A stretch of DNA of 64,000 bases from Agrypnia vestita. Taxonomy: Eukaryota; Arthropoda; Insecta; Trichoptera; Phryganeidae. This document shows positions 30,501-45,500 of the stretch, in pieces. Location of the stretch: positions 62,001-126,000 of the forward strand of contig JADDOH010002060.1 of the NCBI GenBank assembly GCA_016648135.1, in the 5' to 3' direction. How positions within the stretch are numbered: position 1 is the stretch's first letter; every line of letters begins with the position of its first letter. Both the position numbers and the translations under genes were made by a program. The notes below the pieces were generated by a model. It had not been told where the DNA came from. It did no database searches and saw only the letters and a program-made list of their open reading frames with translations.

Positions 30501-33500
30501 CCAGAATAACCAGCTACTGGAAGATGGTCCCGTCAGAAGCCTCAAAAACCATCAAGCTTGCATGCTCAGGTGATTTGGGCATGTTGAGCGAATGAATGAG
30601 GAAAGAATGGTAAGAAAGATATACAATGCATGTCTTGATGGTGCTAAAAATAGAGGGCGACCGCGAAAGACGTGGCACGGCCGGATTAACCAGATACTAG
30701 GAGATGGTCCCGTTAAAAGCCTCAACAACCGTCGAGTATACATACTGCAGAGAAGCGTAAGTAAGTAAGTAAGAGTTTTACCTCTAAAGGGACGATATGA
30801 TACATATTATGTTTTCACAGATATGGGTAAGAAAAATATGTTTTTTTTTTTAAATTTTTGAACTAATTTTGACCAAAGTATTTAAATGAAAGAAAACAAA
30901 TTGGGATATTGTAATAGCACCTTAAAATACCTTTAGCTTAATCAATAAACATAGAAGATTCCTCGCCTTGCGCTGTCAGCGACCGGGCCATATAATACAC
31001 GGCTGTAAATTACTAAAAGTACATTGTGATAAACAAAACAATACAAACAATGGAGGGCAAAATTTTATTCTAAATAATATACATACGATGAAACCGTCAT
31101 CTATTGTCTTTTGATTATTCGTTATCTGAATTTTTTCATCAATTTTTTTAAGTTCCGAAATTATAAATTGTATCGCAACACTTGCTGAACATTTCCATAA
31201 TACCACAAGCGGCCAAATACCACAGTACATATACAGAATTTGGTGGGAGAGCACTTAGAATAATTGTTTTACTTGATAATAATAATTTAGACAATCGATA
31301 AAATACTTTTCCAACTGCGAAGAAACAAATAACGCGATACTATGATAGATGCACAACACAAAACTATAAATAAATAATGTACACATGCAGATTAATAGCT
31401 TAGATAAATAAATATATGAAGGGTATAAAAGCAAAGGCAGCACTATCCCATTGAGGTGTTTCTGATGTAAATACAAAAAACATGTCACTAAAGGAAATTT
31501 CTCTGGAAACTACGAAACCTACACATTATTGGATAAAAGTTTATTAAAACAATTGCCAACTCAGTTTTCCTTTTATATACGTGTATAAATAGATACAGTA
31601 AAACCCTGTTAATTCGGACACTGATAATTCGTAATTCCCCATAATTCAAAAATTTTGAAAAAAAAAATTTTTTGTGAATTTTTTTTTTTTCAAAATTTTT
31701 TAAAAATCAAGGGGGTTCTAGTTTATTTAAAATATGACTATTGCTGTGTTTGCTATTTACAATATTGGATATTGCTGTCTTTGCTATGCAGTGTAAAAAC
31801 GACATTAACTCTCAATTCAGAATGAAGCGGCCATTTTCTCACTCGAAACGTCCTTGGGGGGTTGATTGGTTGGAGTGGATATTGCCGCTTTTGCTTTTCA
31901 CACTACGATGATAGTGTTGTTGTTGCTTTTAATAGTGATTTGGAAACATGATTTTGGAAGGGATTGAGTTATCTTTCCTATAAAATCTAGAAGACAGTAC
32001 AATCTAAATTAGTAATCCTCGGTGACTGCATTCAAAACATTTATATATTTTTTAATATTGCTGCCTTTGCTTTTAAACCCTGTCTTATATTAAAATAAAA
32101 GTAATACAGGGTGAACAGAGCTAGTCCAAAATACTTTACAGTTAGATTCATATCTAAATTATGAGTTCAAAATGTTATAACATCAATAGTTATGGAGTTA
32201 GGTGACAAATGTTTGCATTTTTTTTAGCAAAAATTTTAACCAATTTTTTTCTGACAGATCACCCGATAAACTAGATCTCATGTGAGGATTCTATTAGGTT
32301 CAATACAAGCAATGTTCCAGTGTTTTAATGTCTCTCAAAATCATCATTTAAAATTTGCAGAAAGGAGTCCGTTAATTATAAAAATTGGTTATATGTTTGC
32401 AATTTTTTAAATGCGTTATTTATACATTTTTCAGTTTTTTGAAGTGTAACAGAGCTAGTCTACAATACTTGTAATGTAAAAAAGAAGAAAAAGATTTGCA
32501 TATTTTTTCACTTCCTTTTGCCAAAAGAAAAATAGTAAAACTTAAATTTTTTAAATAATTCTAGTTCAGTCGGTTGCTAATGATATATTGAATCTAAAAA
32601 AAACACCAGCACAGACCCACCTACTAAACGAGGTGTTGTATTCAAATGTTGTTTTTGTATGTTAAAAGTGCACAAAATATACAATTAAATTTTTTTAAAT
32701 ATATTTCAAGAGTTTATTTATTAATCCTAACAAATCTAACATCAGTATCTTTATTCATGATCTGATAAAAAATTCATAAAAATAGATTTTTTTCGAGCGC
32801 CCAAAGTAGAATCGTGCCTTAATATAAAAGTATTATATTTTACAGAATTTTAATAACAGGCTGTTATACACACTAAGCTAACTATGAAAGACTAGGTAAA
32901 GTGCAGTCTACCACTAAACTTAGAGAACTAAAGAGGAAGCTGGGAAGTATGTGTCAGTTGACTCATCTCCCAAGTAAGTTTTATCTTTTGTCATAATTAA
33001 ATAAATTCACATTTTATTTACCATATTCTGGTTATTCAAACGTAGTTGCTGAATGGATAGATATATATGGGTGTACCAGAGCTAGCAGCAGAAACTTGGC
33101 AGGTAGATTCCTGAATATATTATGAGTCTAAAATGTTCAAGCATCCATGGCCTAATATCAATGGTTATGGAGGTATGCAATATCAAAGCATTTTGCATTT
33201 TATTTCAATATTTCTTACTTATTTTTTGGAAACAGTTGAACCATCATTACAGTAACTTATGTCGATTATGAAAAATTCATTCGCTTTAATACAAGTCGAA
33301 TAAAATAATAAAAACCTTGCAAAAATTGAAAAAAGTTTTTTTTTACAAGTTTTTATCATTTTGTTTAAGTTGTATTGAAATAAAAATATATTGTATTAAT
33401 AAAAAATGCAAACTTTGATATTGCATATCTCCATAACTATTGATAATAATATTAGGTCATAGTTGCTTGAACATTTTAGACTCATAACATAGTCAGGAAT

Positions 33501-36500
33501 CTACCGGCCAAGTTTCTGCTGCTAGCTCTGGTACACCCTGTATGTATAGAAGAAAATTAATAAAAGATTGATATTGCATGTGCTTTCATTAGGAAAATAG
33601 CAATAGAAGTTCTGGGTTTGAAAACTGATAGCGGGTATATATATTTTTTCCAAAAAGTAATTAGTTTTTTACATCTTGAATGACATCATTTTAACATGTA
33701 TTACTCAAAATAGGTTTAACTAGGATCAGTATGTTAGAGTAGAACCTCGTTAATTCAAAATTCAAGGGACCCAAAAAAAATTTTAATTGTGTGGGACCCC
33801 GTTGTTAATTTGAAATTCAGGATACGAAAATAAAATTCGAAAAATCTAAAACTCGTGAAAAAAGCCATTAATTTTGCGAAAAATGTCTGTATTTGCAAAT
33901 TTCAAAAAATCAATTGGAAAACGCAATATTTATTATATTATATATGTGTTGTAATAATAATAAATTTCTCCCTTCTTTATCGATTGGCACAACACTACAA
34001 GTGAGATTCTTCACTATGGTTGTCAATTATTCTTGGCAATGACTGTCTAGTTGATATCTCATTAAAAGCCACGTTTACTGTTTGCAAGTTTTCTTTTATT
34101 TAACTTGATGAGGGCCGTAAATTTTCGGAATTTTTTGTGATTTTTCTTTTTACGAAAAAACCATGAAAACATGTGTATATTAAAAAAAACACACACATTC
34201 ATATTATTTTATCGTAAGTGTCGAAATGCAATGATTTTTTTATTATTTAAGTAAAAAAAATAATCTTTTTTTGAATTTCCATAATGTTGCCAGCGCAACA
34301 TTTTCTGAAAAATAATAATAATTTTTTATTTGTTTATTAGAGACAACACTACTATTAATAATAATAATCTTCTTCTGTGTGATATATTTTGTTGCACGGC
34401 ACGGCACACGACGGGACATCGCACTCATAACACATAAATATGATACACTTTCACACACACACATATTTCAAATAAACGCAACAAAATTGCGTGTATTTTT
34501 GTTAATAAATCACTATTAGTATTCAATTGAATCATAAACCAACAAAAACTGACAAATATCGCAAAACATATTGTATATATTTGTATATACGTGTACAAAT
34601 AAATCGAAAATCGAAAAAATAAATCGTATTTCCCGCGCACATTGCGCGTGACCTTGACGATGGAATATTTGAATTTCGATTGCACAACACGCGATCGGGG
34701 CGCCATCTATGACAATTCTATACGATTTTGACGGCAGAAAAACTTATGTTTTGATTGTTGATTTAAAATATAATCCGTGATGTTTTTGAGTTGAAAATGG
34801 AACGACAGGTCACAACAGGATTTCTCTATTGGGAAAAAATTACGTTTTTCAAATTCGATACGCGGCCCTCGATAAATAATTTATTTTGTGCCTGTCGCAT
34901 ATATGCGACGCGGCCCAGGGGGGTTAATATGATATTTAACATAACGCAATATTCAATTTCATCAAATTTCATAAAAAAAGGAATTATGTGAATTAAAAAT
35001 ATATTAATTTATGGCACAAGCGGTTAAAAATTATTTTGAATTACTTATTATTGAGCTTAATCTACTTTGAAATTAATAATACGAGACTTATGGGTTTTAA
35101 AAATTTAGAATTATGGCTAATTTCAAATATTATCATTATAAATTGTAACCGTTAAAGATTATCCTCTACTATGTAACACCACAAACACAGTTGTAAGGGG
35201 ACTGGGGTTGATGGTTAGTGGTATGGAGGCATGCGGAGAGAAGCAAGCGTGGCCGTGCACCCCCGTGTAGCAGGCAATAGTAATGAAATGTGATAGCGAA
35301 CCTTTCTCACCTTAGGGCCCACGATGGACGAGGTGTACTTGATTATCTCCGTGTCGGGCGGCAAGCGCACCCCGCCCAGGATCGACGCCCCGTCGCTGCA
35401 AAGGAAAAATATCATTCAAACACAGCACCAAAATGCGAATTTTTCGCAATGTTTACCGACTAGTCATTTTTGATACTATTGTAATCGCTACTGCTTTGTG
35501 GTTATTGCATGAACTTGTGAATAATCCAGTCAATGAGGAACCTTACAGTCCTGAGCTAGAAGGGACACCTGCAACAGATGCATGATTCACAAACCCCAAA
35601 AAAAATCCTCAACAGAAATTCAGGGGGGAATAGACACTGATTAAAAAGTCTGGACTCTGTTGAAATATGCGAGAGACAAGCACGACATTGGCTTCCCATA
35701 CCGGAGGTTCCAGGTTCGATTTCGGGCGAGGTCGCATTAGTTCTACGTGGCTATCAAGCTTGGTCGTTTCTGTGAAGTGTTTCGCTACATTCATTGGGCC
35801 TCATTGCAGTGTTAAAAAATAATATTAATACTAAGAATGCAGCAGATGAATAATAGAAAATGGGCAGAACAACACCGAGTATCGCGGTATCAAGAAACGT
35901 ACGATCACAACAGATGAATTGTACGATGATTGTGTCCATCTTAACAGATATTGGGAAATATGTTTGAATAATGCCAAAATATTATTAATTTTACAAATGA
36001 TTCGTTAGATATCCTATCTTGGGAAAATAAGATTCTTCTTACTACACTGATTACTGAAATAATAGTAAGCAATTTGGTGACTAAAAAATATACAACTCAT
36101 TTAAATAGTTCCCATACTGAAAAAGATACAATGAAAATCTAGCTATCCGATTACCCCTTTTAGCTTTGCGGTTTCAAATGACTAATTCAATGTAGTACTC
36201 ATATTTATCTAGTGTTTTCTTCCCTCTTAAGAATAAATTTGTTAATATGTATTAAATTAGACTCCATGAAAATTCAAAATGTTTTATTGGTTAGATTTTC
36301 ATTTATACTATTGTGAAGAATTTATAAAAAACTAACCCATAAAAACCAAGTTTTTATTATACTCCCTTTCTCATTGGAACGAGTTTCGCGCCTACACCAC
36401 TCGTCGGGCTCGAAAATTAAACAATATATAAATCGTTAAAATTTCGAAAAATCCAAAATTATACTACAATTATTAAATTTTTTAAATGACAAATTTGTTA

Positions 36501-39500
36501 CATCATTTTTATCGTCGCCACGAGTCTGCTTGCAAATTTTCAACTCGATTGGATCACGGGAAAAGAGTTAAAAATAGATCAAAAGTTTTTTCGGCAGACA
36601 AGCAGACGCTACGAGTTAAAAGAAAGGGAGTAAAAACCACAGTCGACATCATAAAATAATAAAAAATTGAGATATTTACTTATTGACATACCTCCCTTCC
36701 AATGCCGCGCTGCAGTAGCGTTCAAGGAAGAAATAAAACATTATCAATTGAGACGATACACACACACATAGAAAAAAGCTTATAGACATGAGTGGAAATA
36801 TTTCCTTGAATGAAGCCCATGATATTCTAGTGATATTTATTTGCTGAAATTTATTGAACTACGAATATGTTCTCCTAAAAGCCTCCTAAATTTTTTTTAA
36901 AACTTTAAAATGTTCACAGCTTAAGTCTCCTTATCTTTGTTTTTTTTTCTCTTATATTATTTGGTTATACCTAAAACATGCAGGTTCTTTTTAACAACTT
37001 TTAAAATGAAATTTTTGCTGTGGGGTACTTTATAAATGCATTTCTATGACACAATTTCGGTTATCAGGTTTGTAAAAAAATTTAGTTCGCAATAATACAT
37101 CGTCATAATTGTAGAATAACAACGCATGTGATTTTTCTCATGTTTGCAGGAGAGCAGTTTGAAGTTTTATTTACATAAAGACACTTTATGTCATAGCTCG
37201 ATAACTACAAAAGATTTTCCTTTGAAACTTGGGTTAGTTATTTAAAGTTGATACCTTTCAAACCTCAATATAGTCAACACAGTACAATGACGTTTTTACA
37301 CGTGCTGCATTGTTCTACGATTGCCAAACAGAACCATCGTTATACCGAATTCGTAATGACACGACAGTTAAATTAATGAGAAAAAATACACTTTTTATAT
37401 ACCATTAGATGACTTCTTTTTTTCAATTTTTAACGATCCAAAAAAGTCAATATGGATCTTCTGGTTTGTGTCTTCTGAGGTATTATGCAGTGTTATTACG
37501 ACCTTTCTGGCCTGATATTATTCGGCCAGAAAGATGATGTTATTTCGGCTAGAAAGATCATATTAACACGGCATAATACCCCAGAAGACACAAACCAGAA
37601 GATTCTGAGTGGCCGTGAAAACCTAAGAACATTCTTAAGTCAATATGGAATTTTTTGCACATCCGTCATTGTTCTACGATCATGACGATATATGTACGTG
37701 GTCAGGAAAATGTCCAAACTAAACATAATAAAACAACTATGTATATCCTCACAATACATAATAAAAGAACATCTAAAGATACAAATACTAAAGAACTATA
37801 AAAAAAATTACAACAATAAATAATTATAATATTTATAGTCTTCTGGTTTGTATCTTCTGGGGTACTATGCCGTGTTTTTACCGCCTAAAAACATGGCACA
37901 ATACCCCAGAAGACAAACCAGAAGATTCTGAGCGGCCATGAAAACCTAAGAACATTCTTAAATATTTATAACTTAGAAAAAATAATTAGTTGACTTAACA
38001 CAATATATTGCAAGAAACTAGTATCATATAATTTCAGGATTAACACAAAGAGATACACACGCAAAGCAGTCTCGATAAAAAGTGGTTAGGAAAACATTTA
38101 TCGAGCGGACAAAACACATCCCGGGTATTTTTATCATCATCTTTCTATTGTTTGCCGTACACTGCATACAGGTTAACGGTAATATAACCGGTAGTTGATA
38201 CGTGTATCACATCTGTCCATAGACATAAGGCGATTAATACAATGCCTAAATGTATTGAAGTTTAAGTTTTGCATATTATACTCCTTCATCATTTTCGATG
38301 TTAATATCAAAAGAGGTTCAGACCACTGAAGGTTTGTCAAAATATTTGTTTAAAATGCTGATAGGAAAAGCACAGATAATCAACTTTCAGCCAGCGCTCC
38401 TTTAATTTTGCATCTAAACATATTAAGTGAAAAAAATATATATATTTAGTAACAGAGTAATCATCATGGGACCTATCAGCAACTGCCTAAAAAAATTAAT
38501 AGTAAATTTGCGCACTACAAAGTGTCTGCAGTTTATTCACCTTAGAATGGTGTGTGGCAGATTGGCCAGGGAGTCCAACCCCGAGTGGCGATCCTTCTCC
38601 GAGAGGCCGGAAGCGTTCATCGAACTAAGGCCAAACGGGTTCCCAAACAGTGATGAAGAGTTCTGTAAAAGAAGAAGACAAATTTATTTACAAGTGCATA
38701 ATTATCCGTGTTTTTTTTTAAATTATACTGTATCGGCCTTGTCTGCGAGGTTGTAGGGGACCTGTGCGGTCAATTTTCGCACCTTGCCGAGTTTTCTGAG
38801 ATGACTAACAATCGTAGACTGATCTCAGCCAACGTTCCCGCGGTGCAGCTTCCGCCCTCTTCCACAGTCGCCAGAAGGGCCTGGTCATCAAAATTGAAGA
38901 TCGGCCCTTTTTACACCCAGCTTTGAAGCGAACAAATCTTCTCAGCATGCCATTTCGCTAATCGATGAGATCGCGAAATGACTAAGCAGCCTTCCACCAT
39001 TTCTCCGAGTGGTATTATAGCATAATGTGGTGTACATGTACATGGTTTTTGAGGTGCATTTTAATTAATTTCCTAACCTTATTAAAGAATTATTATACAT
39101 AATAGACAAATGTCAATTAAATGAAGATGGGTCATATAAGCATAGATTGATTCATAAACATAGTACCAGATTTACGGTTAAAGAAGGACTACGAATACCG
39201 AAGGTCATAAATAAATATGGACAAAGAACATTAAAATATGTCATATCAAAAATATTTAATAAAATCCCATGTCGTGTCAAAATGGATATTAATAAAAAAG
39301 GGCAAAATACAGAATTAATGAATATGTTATTAAATAAAAGAGACTTATTTTGATTTTGGTAATATTTGTATTTTTTCTTGTATTGTTGTATAGTATTGTA
39401 GATTTGTATTTGAGTTTATAAGATCTATTGTAATTAATTAATGTGAATGTATTTCTGGTAAATACAATTTATTTATATATATGTATTGATGCACCTACAG

Positions 39501-42500
39501 ACAAATATCAATGTGATGTTTTGTGGGTCTGAGATATTAAAAAAAAAAAAAAATTAATAAATAAAAAAATAAAAATAAATAAAAAAATAATAAAAATGTT
39601 TACTTCAAAAATAAAAATATCAAATTTAAAAAACATCGCGAAAGACGAATGATTATGCAACAACCTAACAATTATGTATTATCTTTTATTCCACCACCAA
39701 ACAAATGCATTTATAAATAAATAAAATAATTTTGAGAAAAAAAAAAACACAATTCTGGATACAGACCTTGCCTTGCACGGCCTGCTGGTACGCCTGCGCC
39801 ATGAGCAGGTCCCCGCGCATCATGAGCTGCTCCTTCTCCTTGGCCGCGGCCGCGGAGGAAGGGGAGGGAGAGCCGCCCTTGGAGGACACGCCGGCCAGGT
39901 AGGCCCCGCTCAGCGCTGAAGCCTTGGCTGCGGCGGAAGACGAAGACTTTCCTAAGAGAGTGAAGAAAGTTAGAACAATGGTTGAAAAATAAATGTTTAA
40001 AAATTAAGATTATATATTATAAATTAATTCTCCGATTTCGCAGCCTACACCAGAAGTTTTGCAGAAGTTGAAGAAATACTTCCTCCTAAATATATTAAAA
40101 TATATCCCAGAAAACCTTATTGTAGCGTGTATGTATCTTGCAGGGGCGTGCAGTGGGAACATCGCAGCATGACTTTTACGTAATACAACATATATTTCGT
40201 AATATTTCTATCACAATTTTTATCACAGCATTCATATTTTGATATATTATAAAAATCTGTAGCATAAATATTTGATTTCTATTTTTTTTTCAAAATATAC
40301 GTTTACAAAAAAGTCATGCTTCGATGTTCCCACCGCACGCACCCGGTATCCGTAGCTCAGATGTGCAGCCTGCGTAAATTGTAGTTATAAGTCCCACACA
40401 ATATGTGATGACAACTTGCTAGCAATAAAATAATGAGTGAATGTGTTAATGAACGTAAAAGGGGCTTGAAAAGATGTAAAGAAAGAACAGTTTTTTTATA
40501 GAGTGAAGGTGAATTTGAAGAGAAAAGAGTGAAGACATCTCTGCCTTAGAGCTTCGGAACTGGAGAGAGCTGGCACTTGACCGAGATGAGTGGAGGAAGA
40601 TTATTGAAGAGGCCAAGACCCACCAAGGGTTGTACTGCCAAGAGTGATGATGATGATGATGAAGGTGAATTTAAAATGTGAAAACCTTTTTTAATTCATA
40701 CTAAATTAAACTTTATTATCCACACAAGTAAAGTTATATTTATCAGTACCGTGGTGGTTTAGATGCGTCTCTAGCCGCACGCATCGAGCCGGCATCCACC
40801 AATCAAAGGCTCGATGCGGCTAACTAGGTCCCGGTTGCCAGAAAGTACATCCACTCTTTCGCCGGCCGCCGTAGACATAGCAAGTAATATTTTCTATATT
40901 CGACACCACCTCTATAAATTTGTATCAATAAATTACCATTGTTAATACTGAGTATAAATTTCACCCTGTATCCATCTATTTATCCTGCCACTGCTGCAAC
41001 ACTCACACATTACACGCATTACCAAACAACGCACATCACGTGCCAACACGAAGGATATGTCTCTGGAGGGGTGGACATTTTCTTCTTCCCAGAACACATA
41101 CCCTCACGCCTAACCCGCCAAACTATTATAGAGTCGAGAGGAGCAGTCCCTCTCGTCAGGTATTATTTTCTAGTAGAGCATATCATCACATGCCACAATG
41201 GTAAAATCCACCAGCAAGAATGCCACAATTGGTTTCAGAAGACATTATAAAGTCCACATGACGTGTGCAGATGCGGTGCGGTACTCACTAGAGTGCTTGC
41301 CCGAGGAGGAGGACGAGGAGAGCAGCGGCTGGGGCGAGGCGCTGCTCAGCGTGGGCGTCCGCGAGCCCGCCAAGCTGGTGAGGCCCATGGAAGAGAGGCC
41401 CGACGGCATGCCCAGGCTAGAAGACATGGAGGGGGACGATGTCTTCGGCATGCCGTACGAAGATCCTGAAACAATTTGAGAATCAGCCATTGATTGTGAT
41501 GCAATATCACAAGCATTTTACATACTTCATATATTCATTAATTTCTCTAGTAAAATGATGAATTTAAAATACAGAATAATAAAAATATATATAAAACAAA
41601 TATCCAAAAATATTAAAATAAATAAAGAGCGATATTGAACTGCAAATTTTATATTCACTTATGGAGAAGTTTCATAATTTTTATAACACTACATTTAAAA
41701 ATAATGGAATTGACATATAGATCACACCGAATAATCCAGTGAAAAACATTCTGAAATCTGTCAATATATGACTGAGAAATAAATTATTTTCCATGCTCCC
41801 ATGTCACGGTTATGTCGTCTTATAAACTCAAGACAGGATCTGGACTTCTTCAGTGTAAGTCTGTCCAGATTCAAACAATCTCTGATTAGATAGTCCAGAT
41901 CTTGTCTCCATCTTGTTAGTACTTTTCACTGTCTTTGCTTTTGTTTTAAATTGCTATAACTTTTATTCTGATGTATTTTATGTTGTTCATGTTATGTATT
42001 GTATTTTATTGGACTATGTCCTTTAATTTCAATAAATAAATAAATAAATTTTAATAACCAAATTAATTAATCAATTAGAAAGGCATACAGATAAATCTAA
42101 TTCACGAAAAAATATTAGGTTACTACTGGGATTCGAACCCAGGTCACCTCCTTTCCGGGGCCGGTGCTCTGACCACTAAGCTATAGCAACCCTCTATGTT
42201 TCCGTTTCTGTATGCCTTTCTAATTGATTAATTAATTTGGTTATTAAATATTTCACAGAACTTTGTTCTGAAAAATTACAACTTCACAAATATGAATGTG
42301 TTCTTGAATATAAATATAAATAAATTTTAGTTTAAGTATTTTAGCACGAGACAATTGTGGCCTGTGCCGCCTGTGACATCATTTGACCTAGACGAGATCT
42401 TCAAACCACAGGCATACAGAAGGCAGAGACTTTGGGCCTGGTATCACAAATGCCCGTTTGCTAGGTATTCTGGCAGGAGCTGATTGGATCTACAATGCTG

Positions 42501-45500
42501 AAATAGGGGCAGACCTCAGTGTTTACATTATGTCTACATTCAAGTTTTCCAGGATGCATAGCTCTTGAAGATCGGAGGTGTCATGTTAAGTATTTCCTTA
42601 TACATCAATAGACACAATTTTAATTCCACTCTTTTTTTTTTTTTAAATAGAGATGCGAACACGGAATACGTGTCACATCAATATTCTTACTATTTTCAAA
42701 CTAAGCTAAACGCTTGTGCTATGAAAATAGGACTAACTTGCTAGTCTGGAGTGAGGTTCGAACCCGCGACCTTTGGATCACGAGGCGAGTGTCCTACCCA
42801 CAAGACCAACAAGCAACAAGCCAGTTTAGTTCACAAAAAAGGGAAGTTATGAACAAGAAAGAAACCTTTATTCTGATTGGGTTTTTAAAGCAATTTTAGT
42901 TTTAGTAGAGTCGAAAATGTTCAAGCAACCAATAGTTACGAGTTAGGCAATATCAATATTATCACATAACTTACTCATATTCTTGTCCTTCTCCTTGACC
43001 TGCTGCGCCCGGTGCTGCTGGGCGCGCTGGCCCGCCGGCCGGCCCCTCGCCCCGCCCTGCCGCTGCTGCTGCTGTTGCTGCTGCTGTTGCTGCTGAGCGG
43101 CTGCGAGCCCCGCCGCCAGCGAGTAGGGGTCCCCCCCGGGAGGGAAGCCGCCCAGGCCCGAGGCTTGCAGGCGGGCCAGGTAGTCCTGCGCGGCCAGCTG
43201 GGAGGCCATGGACCACCACGCGGCGCCTGGGAATGAAAAAAATCATTATTGACGATATTGTATCTAAAATTTACATATAGTAAAACTGAAAAAATATGAG
43301 AGTGGTAAATTAAAAGACGACATCTTTATTTATTGTTTATTGATATTTAGTTGAAATAACGTATTCATCAATTGAGAGGTATAAAAGCAAAGGCTTCCAT
43401 ATCCCACTGAGGTTTTTCTGAGATGAATACAAAAAACCCGTCACTAAAGGAAAGTTTTTGGGAATTTGTGAAATCTACATTGGAAAAAGTTTAACCACCT
43501 CAATTTCCCTTTTATACAGGGTTATTTGTAAAACATTAATAACCTCGCAGGACTATATTCCTGTCTTGATTATGAGTCGAAAATGTACAAGCTATTATGA
43601 CCTAATATCAATAGTTTAGGAGATATGCGACATCAAAGTTTGCATTTTTTTTTCAATATTTATGAAAAATTCATTCTCTTTAATACAAGTCAAATAAAAA
43701 AATAAAAACCTTCGAATTCCAATTAGAAAACATTCCAATTGGAATTTTTTATCATTTTATTTAACTTGTATTGAAACGAATGAATTTTTCGTAATTGATA
43801 TGAGTTACTGTAATGATAGTCCAACGTTTTACAAAAAATAAGTCAGAAATATTGAAAAAAAAAATACAAACTTTGATGTCGCATATCTCCTGAACTATTG
43901 ATATTAGGTCACAATAGCATGAACGTTTTCGACTCATAACGAATGCAGGAATATAGTCCTGCGAGGTTATTAATGTTTTACAAATAACCCTGTATACGTG
44001 TACTAGCGGAGCCGCCAGACATTGTGCAGACACTAGTAATAAAAACTCCACTAGTAATAAAAAATAAAAAATCCTAGAACCCGACTGCAGCGCCACCTAC
44101 CGGGTCCAGTTGTGGATCCAAACCATCCAGGGACCCACAAAAAAATTCATTAAAATCGGCCCGGCCATTTAGGAGGAGTTCAGTGACATACACATGTGCG
44201 GAAGAATTATACATATATGTAAAGATAAATAGATATTTTGCTTTTAAATATATTGGTGTGTTTGCTACCAAATAGTGGACATTGCGACATTTGCTATTTA
44301 CGTGATGGATATTTCTGTCTTTGCTGTGATATTTCAGCCTAAAATCGACATCAACTCTCACTTTAGTATAAGGTAGCCATCTTGTCATGAGACACATCCT
44401 TGGCAGTTGATTGTCTGAAGTAGATGTTGCTGGTTTTGCTTTTTACACTATGAGGATATTGCTGTCGTTACTTTTAATAGTAATTTGGAAACGTGATTTT
44501 GGAAGGGATAGAGCAATATTTACTATAAAATCTAGAATTCAGTATGTTCTCATTAATCAAAATTAGTAATCCTCGGTGACTGCATTCAAAATAAAAATGT
44601 TCTCAGGGTTTCACGGCCGTACAGAATCTTCTGTGTGTAGTTTTCTGGGATATCTGCCGTGTATACGTGACCTCTCTGGCCGACGTTTCGGATCCCATTG
44701 CATTCAAAATACTTTTTTTTAATTTTTAAAATTCAAATACGATCACAAGTCTCTTTGAGAAACGAGCAACAATATCAAGAATTAATAGGCAAATCAAACA
44801 CACTCAAATCTGCCATTAGTTGGAGCATTCCACCAAGACGTTATCAAAATTTCTGATTAAAATTTTGTCAGCGATCCTTTTATTTTTAGAAAAATAATGT
44901 ATAGATTTTTTCATGATTTATTTATTTATTTATTTATCTTCATCTTGTTACATGACATAGGAGATGGGGCCGCTCATCTCACTAGGAAGAACCTGTGCCG
45001 AGATGAGCAGCTGAACAATATAGTGAGAACAAAAAATAATAAAGATATAAAATAAAATACTATATAACTATAAGATTAATTAATTAATTGAGTATATAAA
45101 TATAAAATGTGGATAATAAGAACAGTATATATTGTATAATACAAAAGCAATAATGAAAGTAAAGTAATGTGTATAAAAAATCATATGCATGGATAGTAAC
45201 AAAATGTACATATAATAGCAGGTTAAAAAGTATATTTAGTTATATACCTACATAAGAGAATTAAATGAATGTTTGTGTATATTAAATAGTGATAAGAAAT
45301 GAAGTTTAATGAGCAATAAATTATGACCTGTTTTCGGCAATTGGGTATTTGTGCAAATGCAGGTGACAACAATCTGATGATTTGTAAACAAAAATCCGTC
45401 TTGCTCATGTATCGAAAGAAACAAGATTCAGGACACTACTCACTGGCAGCAGGATGCAGGCCGAGGCTGGCGGCCTGGCTGGCGGCTACCGACAGCGTGG

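Noticed and set aside
41198..41479. Acidic 93-codon plus-strand frame (and a second plus frame) over exon 4
   Set aside because: Antisense shadow of a GC-rich coding exon. The minus-strand exon has phase-matched splice sites.
42118..42191. Functional tRNA gene
   Set aside because: Acceptor, D and T arms fold, but the anticodon arm cannot form a 5-bp stem with a 7-base loop.
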